A program made the translations under genes and the position numbers. A stretch of DNA of 42,839 nt, from the NCBI GenBank assembly GCA_018398765.1, contig JAHBMJ010000464.1:4321-47159 (forward strand). Reading direction: 5' to 3'. Shown one piece after another: positions 32,761 to 42,839 of this stretch. Below the pieces are notes generated by a model. The model was given only the letters and a program-made list of their open reading frames with translations, was not told the DNA's origin and searched no databases. The stretch is from Chromera velia. Its lineage: Eukaryota; Sar; Chromeraceae. Numbering within the stretch: position 1 is the stretch's first letter; every line of letters starts with the position of its first letter.

Positions 32761-35626
32761 GAATTTAGATAAGTAGATTCTGTAGGCCGGCCACGAACGA
32801 CGGGCCCGCGGAGGGGCGGTGCTGCGGGGCAGCTGCAAGGCTAGCTGCAAGGCGCGCGCGTGGAACTTAATAAATGTGGCACGGCAGAACGGGTGAAGCA
32901 GGAAATTCTATGCCAGGATCGATTCTCAGGAATAAACTTTCAATAAAGTGACGTTGATATCCCTGCCTGTTCTATGCATGCGCTATAGCGGTGGACTGTG
33001 CTCTTCAAGGGAACGCTGTATAAACTCTTCTACGTCAAAATCTTACCTTCCTTCTCTAAACTTGAGTCTATAAAGGGTGTACACAGAAAAAAAAATGAAA
33101 GTACTAGCTCGGTACATAACCTACAGATAGGTTGGTCAGAGCCTATATGGATCACCGGCTTTAACCTCATACATCATTATCAGATTCCAGGGAAGATTAA
33201 AAATAAGGCGGACGTGCTAGGATTCTGACAGCCTAGGAACGGATCTTAAATGCAGTTTCCCCCCCTTCCAGGGTAAATTCGACTATAAATCTATCAAAGT
33301 CCACTAAATTCCAAGGGTAAATTGCATCAACTTTTACTAAATTCCCGGGGAATTCCACCCAGTTTTGTAGGGTGTGTTTGATAATAATAGACCAATGATC
33401 CTAGCAATGATCATATACTATAATATAACCATTCAGCTAAACATAATAAAACATTCAGTACCACTATATATATAAAATCCCGAAGTCACACCATCATAGT
33501 CTGAGCCTCAGCGATGGGGCCTAGGTGTATTAGTGTTAGTAAATGCCGCAGGCGATAAATGCCGTTGTTGATACTAGAAGTATAAACGGCACTGATCGAC
33601 AACGACATTTATGTTTCAATATAATGCCGTCATATTTCATAGTTTGCTTAGAGTCTTAGTACTAAAGTTAGTAGTAGACTAACGGCCCGACCTTCGATCT
33701 GAATTGATCAACCCGGCCTATAGGACCTAGTATAGGACTTTCATAAATTTAACTAGAAATTTAAGAAGTGTGGAATTAACTGCCAAAAATATCTTGACTG
33801 TAGACTGGAATCTACTGCATGATCATCAACTGACTAACTATAAGATCTGAGTTCAACAAATGTACAATAATTTTTATTTATGTTGTTGGACTAGCTGTTG
33901 GAGTCCACAGTGCAGTAACTATGCATTCATTATCCCCTGTTGGAAGTAAGTTACCTGCATGGACCAGATGGAGAGTGTTGGTATGTGTTTTATCATCATT
34001 GATACATCATAGCCCTTTCTAGACTTCTGAGTGTAGAGAGGCCTGTTTGGCCTGAGCTTTTTCAGATGTCAGACCTTAGTCTGGTCCTCAAAAGTCCGTT
34101 CTTTGGACTCCTCATAACTCTAGGAGTCGTTTTTTCTGCTTTAAAAAATGCTTAGAACTAAGCTTAGAATAGTGAGATCGACAGTTGTAGTGATTGCTTG
34201 ATTGAATTTCTCATGATAAACTCTTTAATCGATCAATCATTCTTACTAAGTGACATTCTATATGGAGAGACTCAATTAATCTATTGATATCTACTGCACA
34301 GTAGTAAAAACGTCATTTTTACTATAAAATGCCGTTTCAAATGCCAATGTCAACACTAGAGGTGTTGTAAATGTCAACATTCAGCACTAACGGCATTTAC
34401 CAACCCTAAGGTGTATCACAGCAAAAGAAAAAAAAATAATAAACCAGAATTGGCTTAAATTCTTTTTTTTTTTTAAATGCAATTAACACCTAAGCAACAC
34501 GTGTGCAACACCAAAATACACTAAAGCAACACTTATGTAACACTTGAGCAACAGTTGTTTGTCACCTAACATCGTCGGGAAAAAAAAAAAAAATTAAGCG
34601 AGGATGGGCTTAAATTATTTTTTTTTTCTCTGTGATATGCCTAGGATAGGGCGCACCCCCCTGCCGTTTGCGGGAGGGACCTCTAGTAGGTCCTCTACAA
34701 GACAAAACGGTGACAGTGCTCAAGGCTAGGCTCAAAGGCACCAATCTAGGGACCTAGCTAGGGACCAATAAATCACTTATCACTTATCTGACAGACTGAC
34801 ACTATCACGGTATATCAATTTATGTCAGCTATAAGTCTTTGTGTTTTCTTCAGCTCTTCTCAAACGAAGTCTCGAACGAAGTTCTTCTTTTTTTTTTTCT
34901 TGAATTTAAAGGTAATCCACGCAAGCACATGGACGAGAACGGTCCTAGGAAGCCTAAGGAAGGAGTAGGAACAGTCTTTTTCCCTCTTCCAAATACATCA
35001 GGATTTAAAGTTTTACCAGCGGTTGCGATGGTTTAAAAGTACAATATATGGTACATGTTAAGTAATGTGCATGCCACACTGCATGAATGTATGGTGCAAG
35101 GTGGACGTCAGACAACTGGCACGCAGGTTTAGCTAAGGCTTCGGCCTTGAATACAATGTAAATTCTGTAATATACTATCTGAATTCCTACATGTCGCCAT
35201 GGTCAAAGCTAAGATCAAAGTTGGACATTCGGCATTCGGGCGGCTAGTCGGGCACGAGGTCATTTCTCCAGACATTAACCTAGACATTAACCAATCAATC
35301 ACTCAATCAATCCTGATCCTAATCCGGAACATTAACTATATACTAGACTATATAGAACATTAATTACTAATTAGTCTTATATATAGGCTATTTCATGTTA
35401 TATATGTTACTGAGATTTTCACACAGAAAGAGCCTTAATTCTATAGTCTTAATTCTGAGAACCCTGAATTTATAGCAAAACACAGCAAAACACTACAAAA
35501 CACACTTATATACCTAAACATTTAGATTTTATAAATTGTTACAGAATGGCACACTAGATAGCATACAAAGAGTTATTAAGGTAACCGTATAAACCCCTGC
35601 ATCGCGTCATTAAATGAACAGACTGG
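32761..35626. other. AT-rich spacer with a transposon remnant
   Basis: A GC-rich patch at about 32785-32860 is followed by AT-rich DNA. No exon is supported. It contains the hAT-like element at 33531-34408 and loose repeats of GCAACAC near 34490-34560. The right end is the 3' flank of TIC20. Confidence 0.5.
33531..34408. mobile_element. hAT-like non-autonomous element, 878 bp
   Basis: AGGTGTAT is repeated exactly at 33523-33530 and 34409-34416. The ends TAGTGTTAGTAAATGCCG (left) and, on the reverse strand, TAGGGTTGGTAAATGCCG (right) match at 16 of 18 bases. An 8-bp target duplication with ends of the TAGGG type is the mark of the hAT superfamily. Several more AATGCCGT-like words near both ends could be subterminal binding sites. 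There is no transposase, so it is non-autonomous. Confidence 0.7.
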
Positions 35627-35848
35627 TCATTCGGCATCATCAAGCGATCTCGTACCGACTGGAGCCTTATACCGCGGACTTCCAGGGCCTATTCCGATAT
35701 GTGCTTCCACCCCTTCACTGATGATGGGAATCTGGTTGAGCCTGCAGACAGACAGAAGCGAGGATGGAGCATTTGAGAAAGAAAGAGCGAGCGTAGAAGA
35801 TAAGACCCTTTTCCTCATGCCATTTCCCGTCTCTTTTATGTCTCATGT

Positions 35849-35885
<37 letters not shown>

Positions 35886-35886
35886 G

Positions 35887-35917
<31 letters not shown>

Positions 35918-35943
35918 AAACTTACATAAACCCAAACTCACAT

Positions 35944-35975
<32 letters not shown>

Positions 35976-36042
35976 GCAGGGGGGGGGGAGAGAGGGAGAG
36001 GGAGAGCGGGCGGGACATATATATATATATATATATATATAA

Positions 36043-36090
<48 letters not shown>

Positions 36091-36590
36091 GCGGAAAAGG
36101 CTGCCGGAGAAGCACATGGGTCATTCTGATAAAAAGACTGTTAGGAGCCGGAGAGCAACACATATGCGGAACAGCACCTCAGGATAAAATCGTCGCAAGG
36201 CCAGAAAAGAATAGAGAAGAGAAGAGAAGAAGAGGGAAGAAAAGCACAGACCGCCATGCAGACAGAAGGCAAACGGAAGAGAGAAAAAGAAGAACAGCGA
36301 CCACTGGTATGTAGAGATATCCATAAAAAGGGCAAGGAAGACATGAGAAACAGGTCGACCGACCTTTTGCGGGCAGCTGCAACCATTCCGCTTCCAATGG
36401 ACGCGAAACTAGAAATCAGAATCATCTGCAGGAGGGAAAGAAAAGAGCCAAGGCACACAAAATGTGCAGGGGGGGGAAGAAGGTTGATGACAAGGCAGCC
36501 ACCCAAGCAGGGGAGTGTGGCAGAAGAAGAGACAGGGAAGGAGAGGGTGTTCTCATTCTCCTTGTGATTCCCTTTTCAAGAACAGGCGAA

Positions 36591-36624
<34 letters not shown>

Positions 36625-38533
36625 AGCAAACAAACAGACAAACGAACAAACCAACAAAAAAAGAGCAAAGAAAGAAACTGTCAGATTCGTCGAACTTGGA
36701 GTGCGGAAGCTGGTCTCAGGAGGTGCACTTTTTGCATCTAGTCTGCAAGCTGCAGGGCTCATACTATCCATTGGGTCAGTAAGGCCCTATCTCTTTCTGA
36801 CTGACTGACTGACTGACTCACTCACTCACTCACTCACTGACTGACTGACTCACTCACTCACTCACTCACTGACTGACTGACTGACTGACTGACCATTGTC
36901 AGGAGGTCATTGATGGGATTTTCGTCCAGTGGATGCAGGTTGAAGACACGATAGTAGAGGGTCAGGACAACCCCCTGAATGATCGTCAGAAGCATTGCCT
37001 GCAAGAATGGATGGATGGATGGATCAAGAACAAACAATCATGCAGGGCAACGAAGAAAAAGCGACGCCAGATAAAAAAAAAGTGAGGGAGATGCAAAGAC
37101 CCATACACAGACGTGAAGAGCGGACAGACGTCAAGGACTGAAAGTAACTCACTCCCGAATGACATTTGAGATAGTGGGTGGCCTGTTCTCTACAGAGCGT
37201 TTCACACATCGCAGAAACAGTCCTGCCTCTCTTTCTTTCCTCGTTCACTCCTTCGTTTTGTCCTGCGTTGCTGACTTCGGTCATCGAATTAATTTGATTT
37301 CAAAACCGACCTGCAGAGCGTGGTACCGAACGATGTAGGGAATGGGCAACTTCCTGTCCGCAAACTTGCCCTGCACTAGAATGAAGTATGACCCCAGGAA
37401 CGATGCGTAGTGCATCATCGGGATGCTCTGCCAGTAGAAGATTCCTCGGCCCCATACGTCCAGCAGGGTCCTCAGGAAGGGAAAACGAATCGCAATGGAG
37501 GGACTGAAGGTCTGCACAAAGGGGGGGGGGGGCAGATCAAATCGGAAGAATTCAAATGACGACAATGTCAAGAACGATGCACAAATTGCGTGTGATGATT
37601 CAAGTGGAACACCGACACGCCTGCTGGGGGGGGGGTGGTCTACTGAGGCGACCAAAAGGCAAGTTATAAGTTGTTGTTCGGATTCACGAAGACCTTGTTG
37701 GGCAGTAGACACACGCGTACACACACGCAGACTGTCACGCGCGGACACAGACAGAGAGTGGGAGGGGAGAGGAGGCAGGCAGGCAGGCAGATACAGAGAC
37801 AGACTTACTGACTGCATGCTTCATTTTCTCTTCCTTGTTTCTACGCTACTTCTCTTTTCTTTTCTTTAATTCTCTCTCTCGACTGATCCACTTCCTGGGT
37901 CAGGGGGAGCAGATTTGTTTTCAGACAGACGGATGAGAAAAGGGGAAAGAAAGCAGCCAAACGTATTTGTCCGTATGCAGGTGAGAGAGGCGGGGGGGCA
38001 TTCAGACAGCAGGACACGGGGACGACACAATACCACAGGAGACGGTGAAGAAGGAAATAAGGGTCCCGACATCCCCCGTTCAAACAGTTCAGGCATCAAC
38101 TCATACAAAGGCAGCGGTCAATACCAATCCACTCTTCTCTCACGTCGCAACCACCCCAATCCTCCGTCACACTGACCGCTACAAGATCGTTCATGCTGAT
38201 CAAATACATGAAGACTGAAACGACAGGGCACCAAGGTCGAACTTTATACCCTATTCCATTATCCTTCTTTTGTGGGTTCCTATTCAACGCTGCACCCCCA
38301 CCCCTCTTTTGTTGGAAAAGGGTGGACAGCGCCTGTCCGTCTGTCCTCACTCCTATGGTGGTCAGAGGGGAGGCATTGAACGGAGACGGCAACCGAGAAT
38401 GGGGGCTTCGAGACGATGAGAGACCACCAAGCTGTTGCCGTGGTTGCAGGAATGCCTCCCCACTCCTTAGTGACGTGCGTGCAGCAGTAGCACTCACAAG
38501 AGACGCCACCACAGCAAGGGAATAGGTCCTCAT
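35627..38533 (-). CDS. TIC20: TIC20-type plastid protein import translocon subunit
   Basis: Exons (minus): 38533-38177, 37511-37311, 36998-36894, 36425-36364, 35741-35627. Phases agree at all four junctions, giving 279 aa. TIC20 is a multi-span protein of the inner plastid membrane that helps form the import channel. The N terminus is hydrophobic (MRTYSLAVVASLVSATA), as a signal peptide, and is followed by a Ser/Arg/Pro-rich stretch as a transit peptide, the leader expected for a plastid with extra membranes. The core has TM spans ending in MYLISMNDLVA and in GSYFILV. The family's conserved linker PIPYIVRYHALQ comes next, then AMLLTIIQGVVLTLYY and MILISSFASIGSGMV. The C-terminal IPIISEGVEAHI is also typical. 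All four donors begin GTC. The leader reading is inference; the family call is firm from the linker and topology. Confidence 0.85.
35850..36089. repeat. Compound CT/CA/GA/TA/GATA microsatellite cluster
   Basis: CT repeats, CG core, CA, GA, a G run, TA, GATA and again GA tracts lie within 240 bp in the last TIC20 intron. Confidence 0.95.
36593..36698. repeat. (AAAG)n plus second copy of the dispersed 21-mer
   Basis: AAAG repeats are followed by a variant tract and then AAAGAAACTGTCAGATTCGT plus CGAACTTG at 36667-36698, shared with 8310-8341. Intronic in TIC20. Confidence 0.7.
36796..36893. repeat. (CTGA)n/(CACT)n repeat grown from a splice donor
   Basis: On the TIC20 strand the donor after exon 3 (36894) reads GTCAGTCAGTCAG and goes on as GTCA and GTGA repeats for about 100 bases. 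Confidence 0.9.
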
Positions 38534-39332
38534 CTTTTGAATGAGGGTATAGTAGACTCGCCAAAGTCGATAAGCCCGGAGACTGACTCAGTTGGAGCTG
38601 TTGTGCCGCGTGGAGGAGAACCTGACTTTCCGCGAATATGTTCCCTTGATCGTCGTGCGGACACTTGTATCGATGTGTTCGTCACTGGTGCACCATAGCG
38701 CACCTCCACGCTCTCTCTGATCCTAACTTTCTGAAATCTGGGCGTCTCATGGCGTCATGTGGCGTCTCTCTTTAGCCAAATCTGGGCCCATCATGGCCGC
38801 ATGCAGGCCCGCTACGCCATATACATCCCACCCATCAGGCCCCGGCATGAAGGCAATGTTGCGCGGTGTTGCTTCAATGAACAACAGTTGTTTACTCGAT
38901 CACGCAAGTGACGCAACGTAATACATATATATATACGTACGTATACATGTACGCCTTCATGCATGGGGGGATATATATACGAGAATACTCGTTTGCATGT
39001 GATGAAAGTGCCTTTCTAGCTGTAAGCCTGAATGTGCGGATGTATGGTGATTGGATTTGTTGTATCGACCGTGTGAAGTCGACTGGGTAGGTTGCCCTCT
39101 GAAGACAAACTGCAACTCCATCTCCATTGAGTCAGTGACAATACAGATGTCTATATGAGCAGAACGGGACCCGTTTTTGCTCTCTTTTGAAGGGGAAAAG
39201 CCAAAAGGAACTGCAGCCACCTCATTAGAAAGCACGAAACACTAAAAAGCAGTCAAGTAGACGGGCAGACGGCCAGACCTTTGTACGCCGACTCAAGTGG
39301 ACGGCTCACTCGAAGAGGAAGAATCGGTCCTC
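38534..39332. promoter_or_regulatory. Divergent promoter region of TIC20 and the Cys-rich protein gene
   Basis: The two start codons diverge across 799 bp. A TATATATATA stretch at about 38925-38934 and another at 38971-38978 are the only TATA-like features. No exon is supported. Confidence 0.4.
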
Positions 39333-40831
39333 ATGCAAGGAGGGACAGCCCTCTGTGTGGCCGCTTTCTTCTTCATCATCACGGGGCCCTGGTGCCTCAA
39401 GGCGCAGAGTCAGTCTGGAAACTAAGGGGATCACTTCTCTGCATGCAGGCAGAAATTACTGTTACATATGCGTGTCACCCCAAAAGACTCAGTCGGGCAG
39501 TCAGTCGGTCAGGAAGCAGGCAAGAAGTCTCTTTGGTTGTGTTTCATTGCACTCTTTGTGTGCATATGAGCCTCTTTCTAATTCAGCACTCGTGGGAGAC
39601 GGAGCTTTTCTTATTGACAGTCCTGACACATGCACACTTTGTTAGCAACAACGCTGAATGCACGGTGTTGCTTGCACGGCAACTTGACCGAGACACTCGT
39701 GAGGAAGACTCAGAAAGAGAAGGATCGCCTCAGATCAGGTCTCACAGTGCTAAAAACGTAAGACGTATGTTTCTGGGCACACAGAAGTTCCCCGAACTTA
39801 CGAACCGCCGATTTCCGTCTCTGCGTTTGCCCATGTATTGCCGTATGGAGCTCCAGTCGTGCGGGACAGTCGGGTGGCATCAAGCAATTGTGAAGGGAAA
39901 AGGGCAATCGGCGACGGTGTGTGCACGTCGTTCCTTCGTCAGAAAAAGATGAACAATGTGGAGATAGGCCGACAGCATGAACCCACCTTGACCTTTAAAA
40001 GTGAATGCATCATCATCATGATTGCATGTTTTCGCAGATAGCTTGGCATACTGCGAGAGAGCCTGCTACCAATTTGACGAGACCATCACGAGTACCTGTA
40101 ACAGCGACTGTGAGTGCGATGGCCTGCGGATATGCCAGAATACCATCTGCCAAGGCTCTACTGGGAGATCTGCGACGTGCGACAATGACATCAACAGCTG
40201 TTGCCCTGATGGTCCGTTCGTTCGTTCGTTCTTTCGATAGCTATATAGGTTTATTGGTATGCTCTTTCACTTCTCATTTTGTTCTACAAGATGATTGATC
40301 TCAGGCATGAATGCCGGCTTGCATTGTTCTCATATCCGACTCGGAGAATCAATCCCTCCCTTCCCCTTTTCATGACAATGTTAGACAGTCCAAAGCTCCG
40401 CTTGTGGCTTCGGATTGGGCTTCCGTTGAATCTCCGATTAAATCCCTTAGACCATCATCATCATCAACATTATCACGTACGCAGTTTATCCAGCTTCTTT
40501 GTGTCCAGTCCTCTCCTCTATCTGTTGCATGACACTGGAACAGCGAATGAATATCGATGGGTGTGGGACATGTCGGTTGATCTGGTCAAGTCCGATTTGT
40601 GGAGACACACACAGAACACAGCAGAGCGAAAAGCTTCGGCCCTTCTCTTCCCTTTCCTGCACAGGACAAGAAAACTACCGGTAGACCAGATGCATTGCTT
40701 CTTCTGTTGTCTGGTTTTTCTCATTCGGACAACAGAAAGCCCAGACGAATGGACGGACGGAAATACAGGCAGATGTATTGACAAAGGAACTGAAAGGCAA
40801 ACGGAAATAGATACACAGAAAAAAAAAAGAC

Positions 40832-40866
<35 letters not shown>

Positions 40867-41174
40867 TGGATGGATGGATGAGTGGATGGATGGATGGATG
40901 GATGGATGGATGGACGGAGGAAAACGAGAAACGAAAAATATAAGACGCGCGCTCTACAGCGGACGCGTCACTATGTTTCTTGCTCTTACAGTCTGGTACG
41001 TTGTGTGCATGTATCTGGTTGCATGTGTTTGTGTCTGCAGATGCACCAATAACGAATCCCCCGATTGTCCCCTACGGCACCTCATCGGTCATCCTTTTAA
41101 TAATCGGCTTCACAATGCTTATTGGCTGGAGCAGCTTTACGCTGTTTTATGTCGTCGGGCGCAGATCGTCCTGA
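39333..41174 (+). CDS. Small secreted-type cysteine-rich single-pass membrane protein
   Basis: Exons 39333-39408, 40038-40211 and 41041-41174 join in phase to give 127 aa. Residues 1-25 are a signal peptide ([20 protein letters not shown] and on, cleavage probably near CLKAQ). The 59-residue middle has ten cysteines, among them [18 protein letters not shown] and a closing CCPD, spaced as in small disulfide-knotted domains. A short linker [12 protein letters not shown] leads to one hydrophobic span ([14 protein letters not shown]) and a short basic tail ending RRSS. The expected topology is type I with the Cys-rich part outside. Donors are GTCAGT and GTCCGT. No family is recognised; the spacing is loosely like EGF, granulin or Dickkopf-type knots. 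It is easily missed because the exons are short and split by long introns. Confidence 0.7.
40839..40918. repeat. (GA)n then (GGAT)n microsatellite
   Basis: GA repeat followed by GGAT repeat, in the second intron of the Cys-rich protein gene. Confidence 0.95.
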
Positions 41175-42502
41175 TAAAGCAGACTGAGTCCTTTCATGCA
41201 GTCTGCAAGTATCAGACTACTGGCAAAACATCCAATTAAGTCCTGAACTAGGTTCTAAGTCAATTGATTCACTTAGTTCTACATATATTGCGCATATATT
41301 GATTATAATTTTACCTATAATATATTTTAATTTTTTTTTAAAAAAGAGAAAAACTGGAGAAAGAGTTTTTTTTTTTTTTGAGAATCGAGAAAAATGTACC
41401 TAACACCCAATTAGTCTAGCAATTAGTAAATCACATACAGCCGAAAATTGGCGATTCAAAATTTTATGAAAGTTATGAATCTTATGATTAAGCAATTTTC
41501 CGAAAAAAAAACAGTTTAACAACTCATTTCCTTGAATCTTTGTTGTTCCCTCTAGTGTTCCCTACAAACTTCTCCCCAGATCGTAACCCAAACCTTAAAA
41601 ACCCTAATAAAAACCAGTTATATCTGCCGCATAATCTGCGGAACAATATGAGACAACTATTGAATGCTATATGCTTAGCATGCTATGTTATGCTAACCGT
41701 TATGCTAGCAGTTATGATTTATCTGTGTATAGGCAGTTACGGTTCTGACGTCGGTTCATCAAGCACAAAGTTGCCACAAACGAGCTAGCTGAGGTAAACG
41801 AGTTAATTTAACTAGTGCCCTCTCTTCACTGGTCTTTTTGGTGCTCTCTCTAGAAGGCTTGCTGATAGGCCTAGTGATAGGCCGCCGAATGGCAGCTTCC
41901 TGCAGCGAATTCTGTCCAGAGCATGCATGACGCATGCACCCCTGGATGGATGAACAGTATCTTGTCTGCACTGGCACACTCGCATGCATGTGCGGACATC
42001 GTGCAACTGAATTCTGCATGCGTGATCCGACTAGAACGGAGCCGGTCTGTGAAGGATCCACTTCGGCCGGGCTGTATGGCTGTACGTCCTGGATGGCCAT
42101 GCGGGTCTTCCGAGCTAGGGGCCCTTTAGCAGAGCTAGGGGGTGCGTGCAGGATTTGCTGCCCCCTCGTGTATGAAGAGGGAAAAAAATCAATGGACCCC
42201 TTCAACATGTCCTGTCCTTGTCTTCTCCTCTGTGACAAATCACCCAAACCCACACCCACGCACCCCACTTCATCCCTCCGAGGCCAAACGATTCATTCCC
42301 CTTTCATTTGCCACGTTCCCTTTGAATTCAAATTGATCGAAGAAGCGACCAAGAGCTCTTGAAATTCTGAGTCCGTGCATGTTCATTGATGATCCGACAA
42401 GTCGGCCGCCTTTTTTGCCGCACAATCAACACCTCAACTGCGGCAGCAATGCATCCAGTTTCCCTTTCCTCATTCAAGTCCAAAAAGACAAGACACACTA
42501 TT
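41175..42502. other. Spacer between convergent genes
   Basis: AT-rich to 41810, then of mixed composition. No firm exon. A cysteine-rich open stretch on the + strand at 41934-42100 is discussed as a possible relative of the upstream gene. The right end should be the 3' UTR of the leftward gene ending at 42503. Confidence 0.45.
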
Positions 42503-42655
42503 TCACTTCTTCTCATCGTCCTTCTTGTCCTCCTCCCTGTTTGCCTTCAGAGCGTCATAGTAGCTCTGCCACTCCTCAAAGTATCCCTTGGGAATCGAGA
42601 GCTCGATCCGAGTGATGCGGGTGATGAACTTCAACTCCTTCGTGTGGAATTTCAC
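42503..42655 (-). CDS. Last exon of an unrecognised gene
   Basis: A clean acceptor (CTGCAG at 42661-42656 on the minus strand) opens 50 codons that end in TGA. The segment begins VKFHTKELKFITRITRIELS, continues PKGYFEEWQSYYDALKA and ends in a Lys/Asp/Glu-rich tail, EEDKKDDEKK. The composition and the clear C-terminal charged tail are those of a real protein end. The rest of the gene lies at higher coordinates, at least partly beyond the window. No family is recognised. The entry phase is 0 if the acceptor is right. Confidence 0.6.
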   Translation of the reverse strand: MKFHTKELKFITRITRIELSIPKGYFEEWQSYYDALKANREEDKKDDEKK

Positions 42656-42820
42656 CTGCAAGCAGAGACATCGATCGAGCCAGTAAGCACAGAGAAGGAA
42701 TGGAGAGTTGGGTCAAGGGGACAGTCAGGAAGCAAGCCAGAGTATGTGTTTGTTTCTTTCCACCTCTTGTTCTTTCCCCTACACACACAGACGCGGAGAC
42801 AGACAAACCGACACAACCAC

Positions 42821-42839
42821 CCCCCCCCCCCCCCCCCCC
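42821..42839. repeat. Poly-C run at the window end
   Basis: An unbroken run of C closes the window. It probably marks a contig edge or a hard-to-assemble homopolymer. Confidence 0.9.

Noticed and set aside
31192-32772. Long hydrophobic Phe/Val/Leu/Cys frames on the + strand
   Set aside because: They are products of the TTCG/TTGG/TTTG array; only the part before about 31395 looks like protein.
39281-39952. 223-residue + strand ORF
   Set aside because: It overlaps the first exon and intron of the Cys-rich gene in another frame and has no domain-like pattern.
41540-41788. + strand ORF with a hydrophobic segment
   Set aside because: AT-rich spacer with repeated ATGCTA words, no splice or homology support.

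Overview
The window looks like nuclear DNA of an intron-rich alga with a complex (secondary) plastid. Chromerid alveolates, Chromera velia in particular, are my best guess. This rests on a TIC20-type plastid import subunit with a two-part N-terminal leader, on spliced genes with long introns, and on dense compound microsatellites. I could not run a search, so the organism is an inference. Coding sequence is a minor part of the window. Most of the rest is intron, microsatellite and AT-rich spacer that carries transposon remnants.

Layout. 341-595 (-) is an exon of a zinc-ribbon protein that runs off the left edge. 1440-2429 (+) is an intact free-standing LAGLIDADG homing-endonuclease-like ORF. 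It is followed by a 1.49-kb terminal-inverted-repeat element (2497-3988) with an 8-bp target duplication and a broken gene inside. 5170-15488 (-) is a large gene of about 22 exons for an FKBP-TPR immunophilin co-chaperone. 15489-17416 is AT-rich spacer with a foldback element and a dispersed repeat. 17417-22001 (-) encodes a single-domain voltage-gated cation channel with a bacterial-type TLESW filter, two EF hands and a coiled coil. 22002-25681 is spacer with GT-rich microsatellites. 25682-29323 (-) is an OXNAD1-like FAD/NAD oxidoreductase. It is divergent from a cupin-domain gene starting at 29933 (+), whose 3' side runs into a 1.3-kb tetranucleotide array. 32761-35626 is AT-rich spacer with a hAT-like non-autonomous element. 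35627-38533 (-) is TIC20. It is divergent from a small cysteine-rich single-pass membrane protein gene at 39333-41174 (+). The last exon of one more gene lies at 42503-42655 (-).

The genes do not form an operon or a single pathway. They are independent housekeeping, signalling and plastid genes, arranged as two divergent pairs with tail-side spacers. I built the gene models by matching reading frame and intron phase across GT-AG boundaries. In the two-exon-or-more genes nearly every junction keeps frame, which is the main support.

The observations most worth a second look are these: (1) 25 of the 41 inferred 5' splice sites begin GTC, often GTCAGT, GTCGGT or GTCCGT, and several run on as tetranucleotide repeats; (2) a nuclear LAGLIDADG gene with both catalytic aspartates kept; (3) a NavAb/NaChBac-like filter in a eukaryotic EF-hand channel; (4) several short mobile elements defined here by their ends, some with target duplications; (5) strong over-representation of TGCATGCA.
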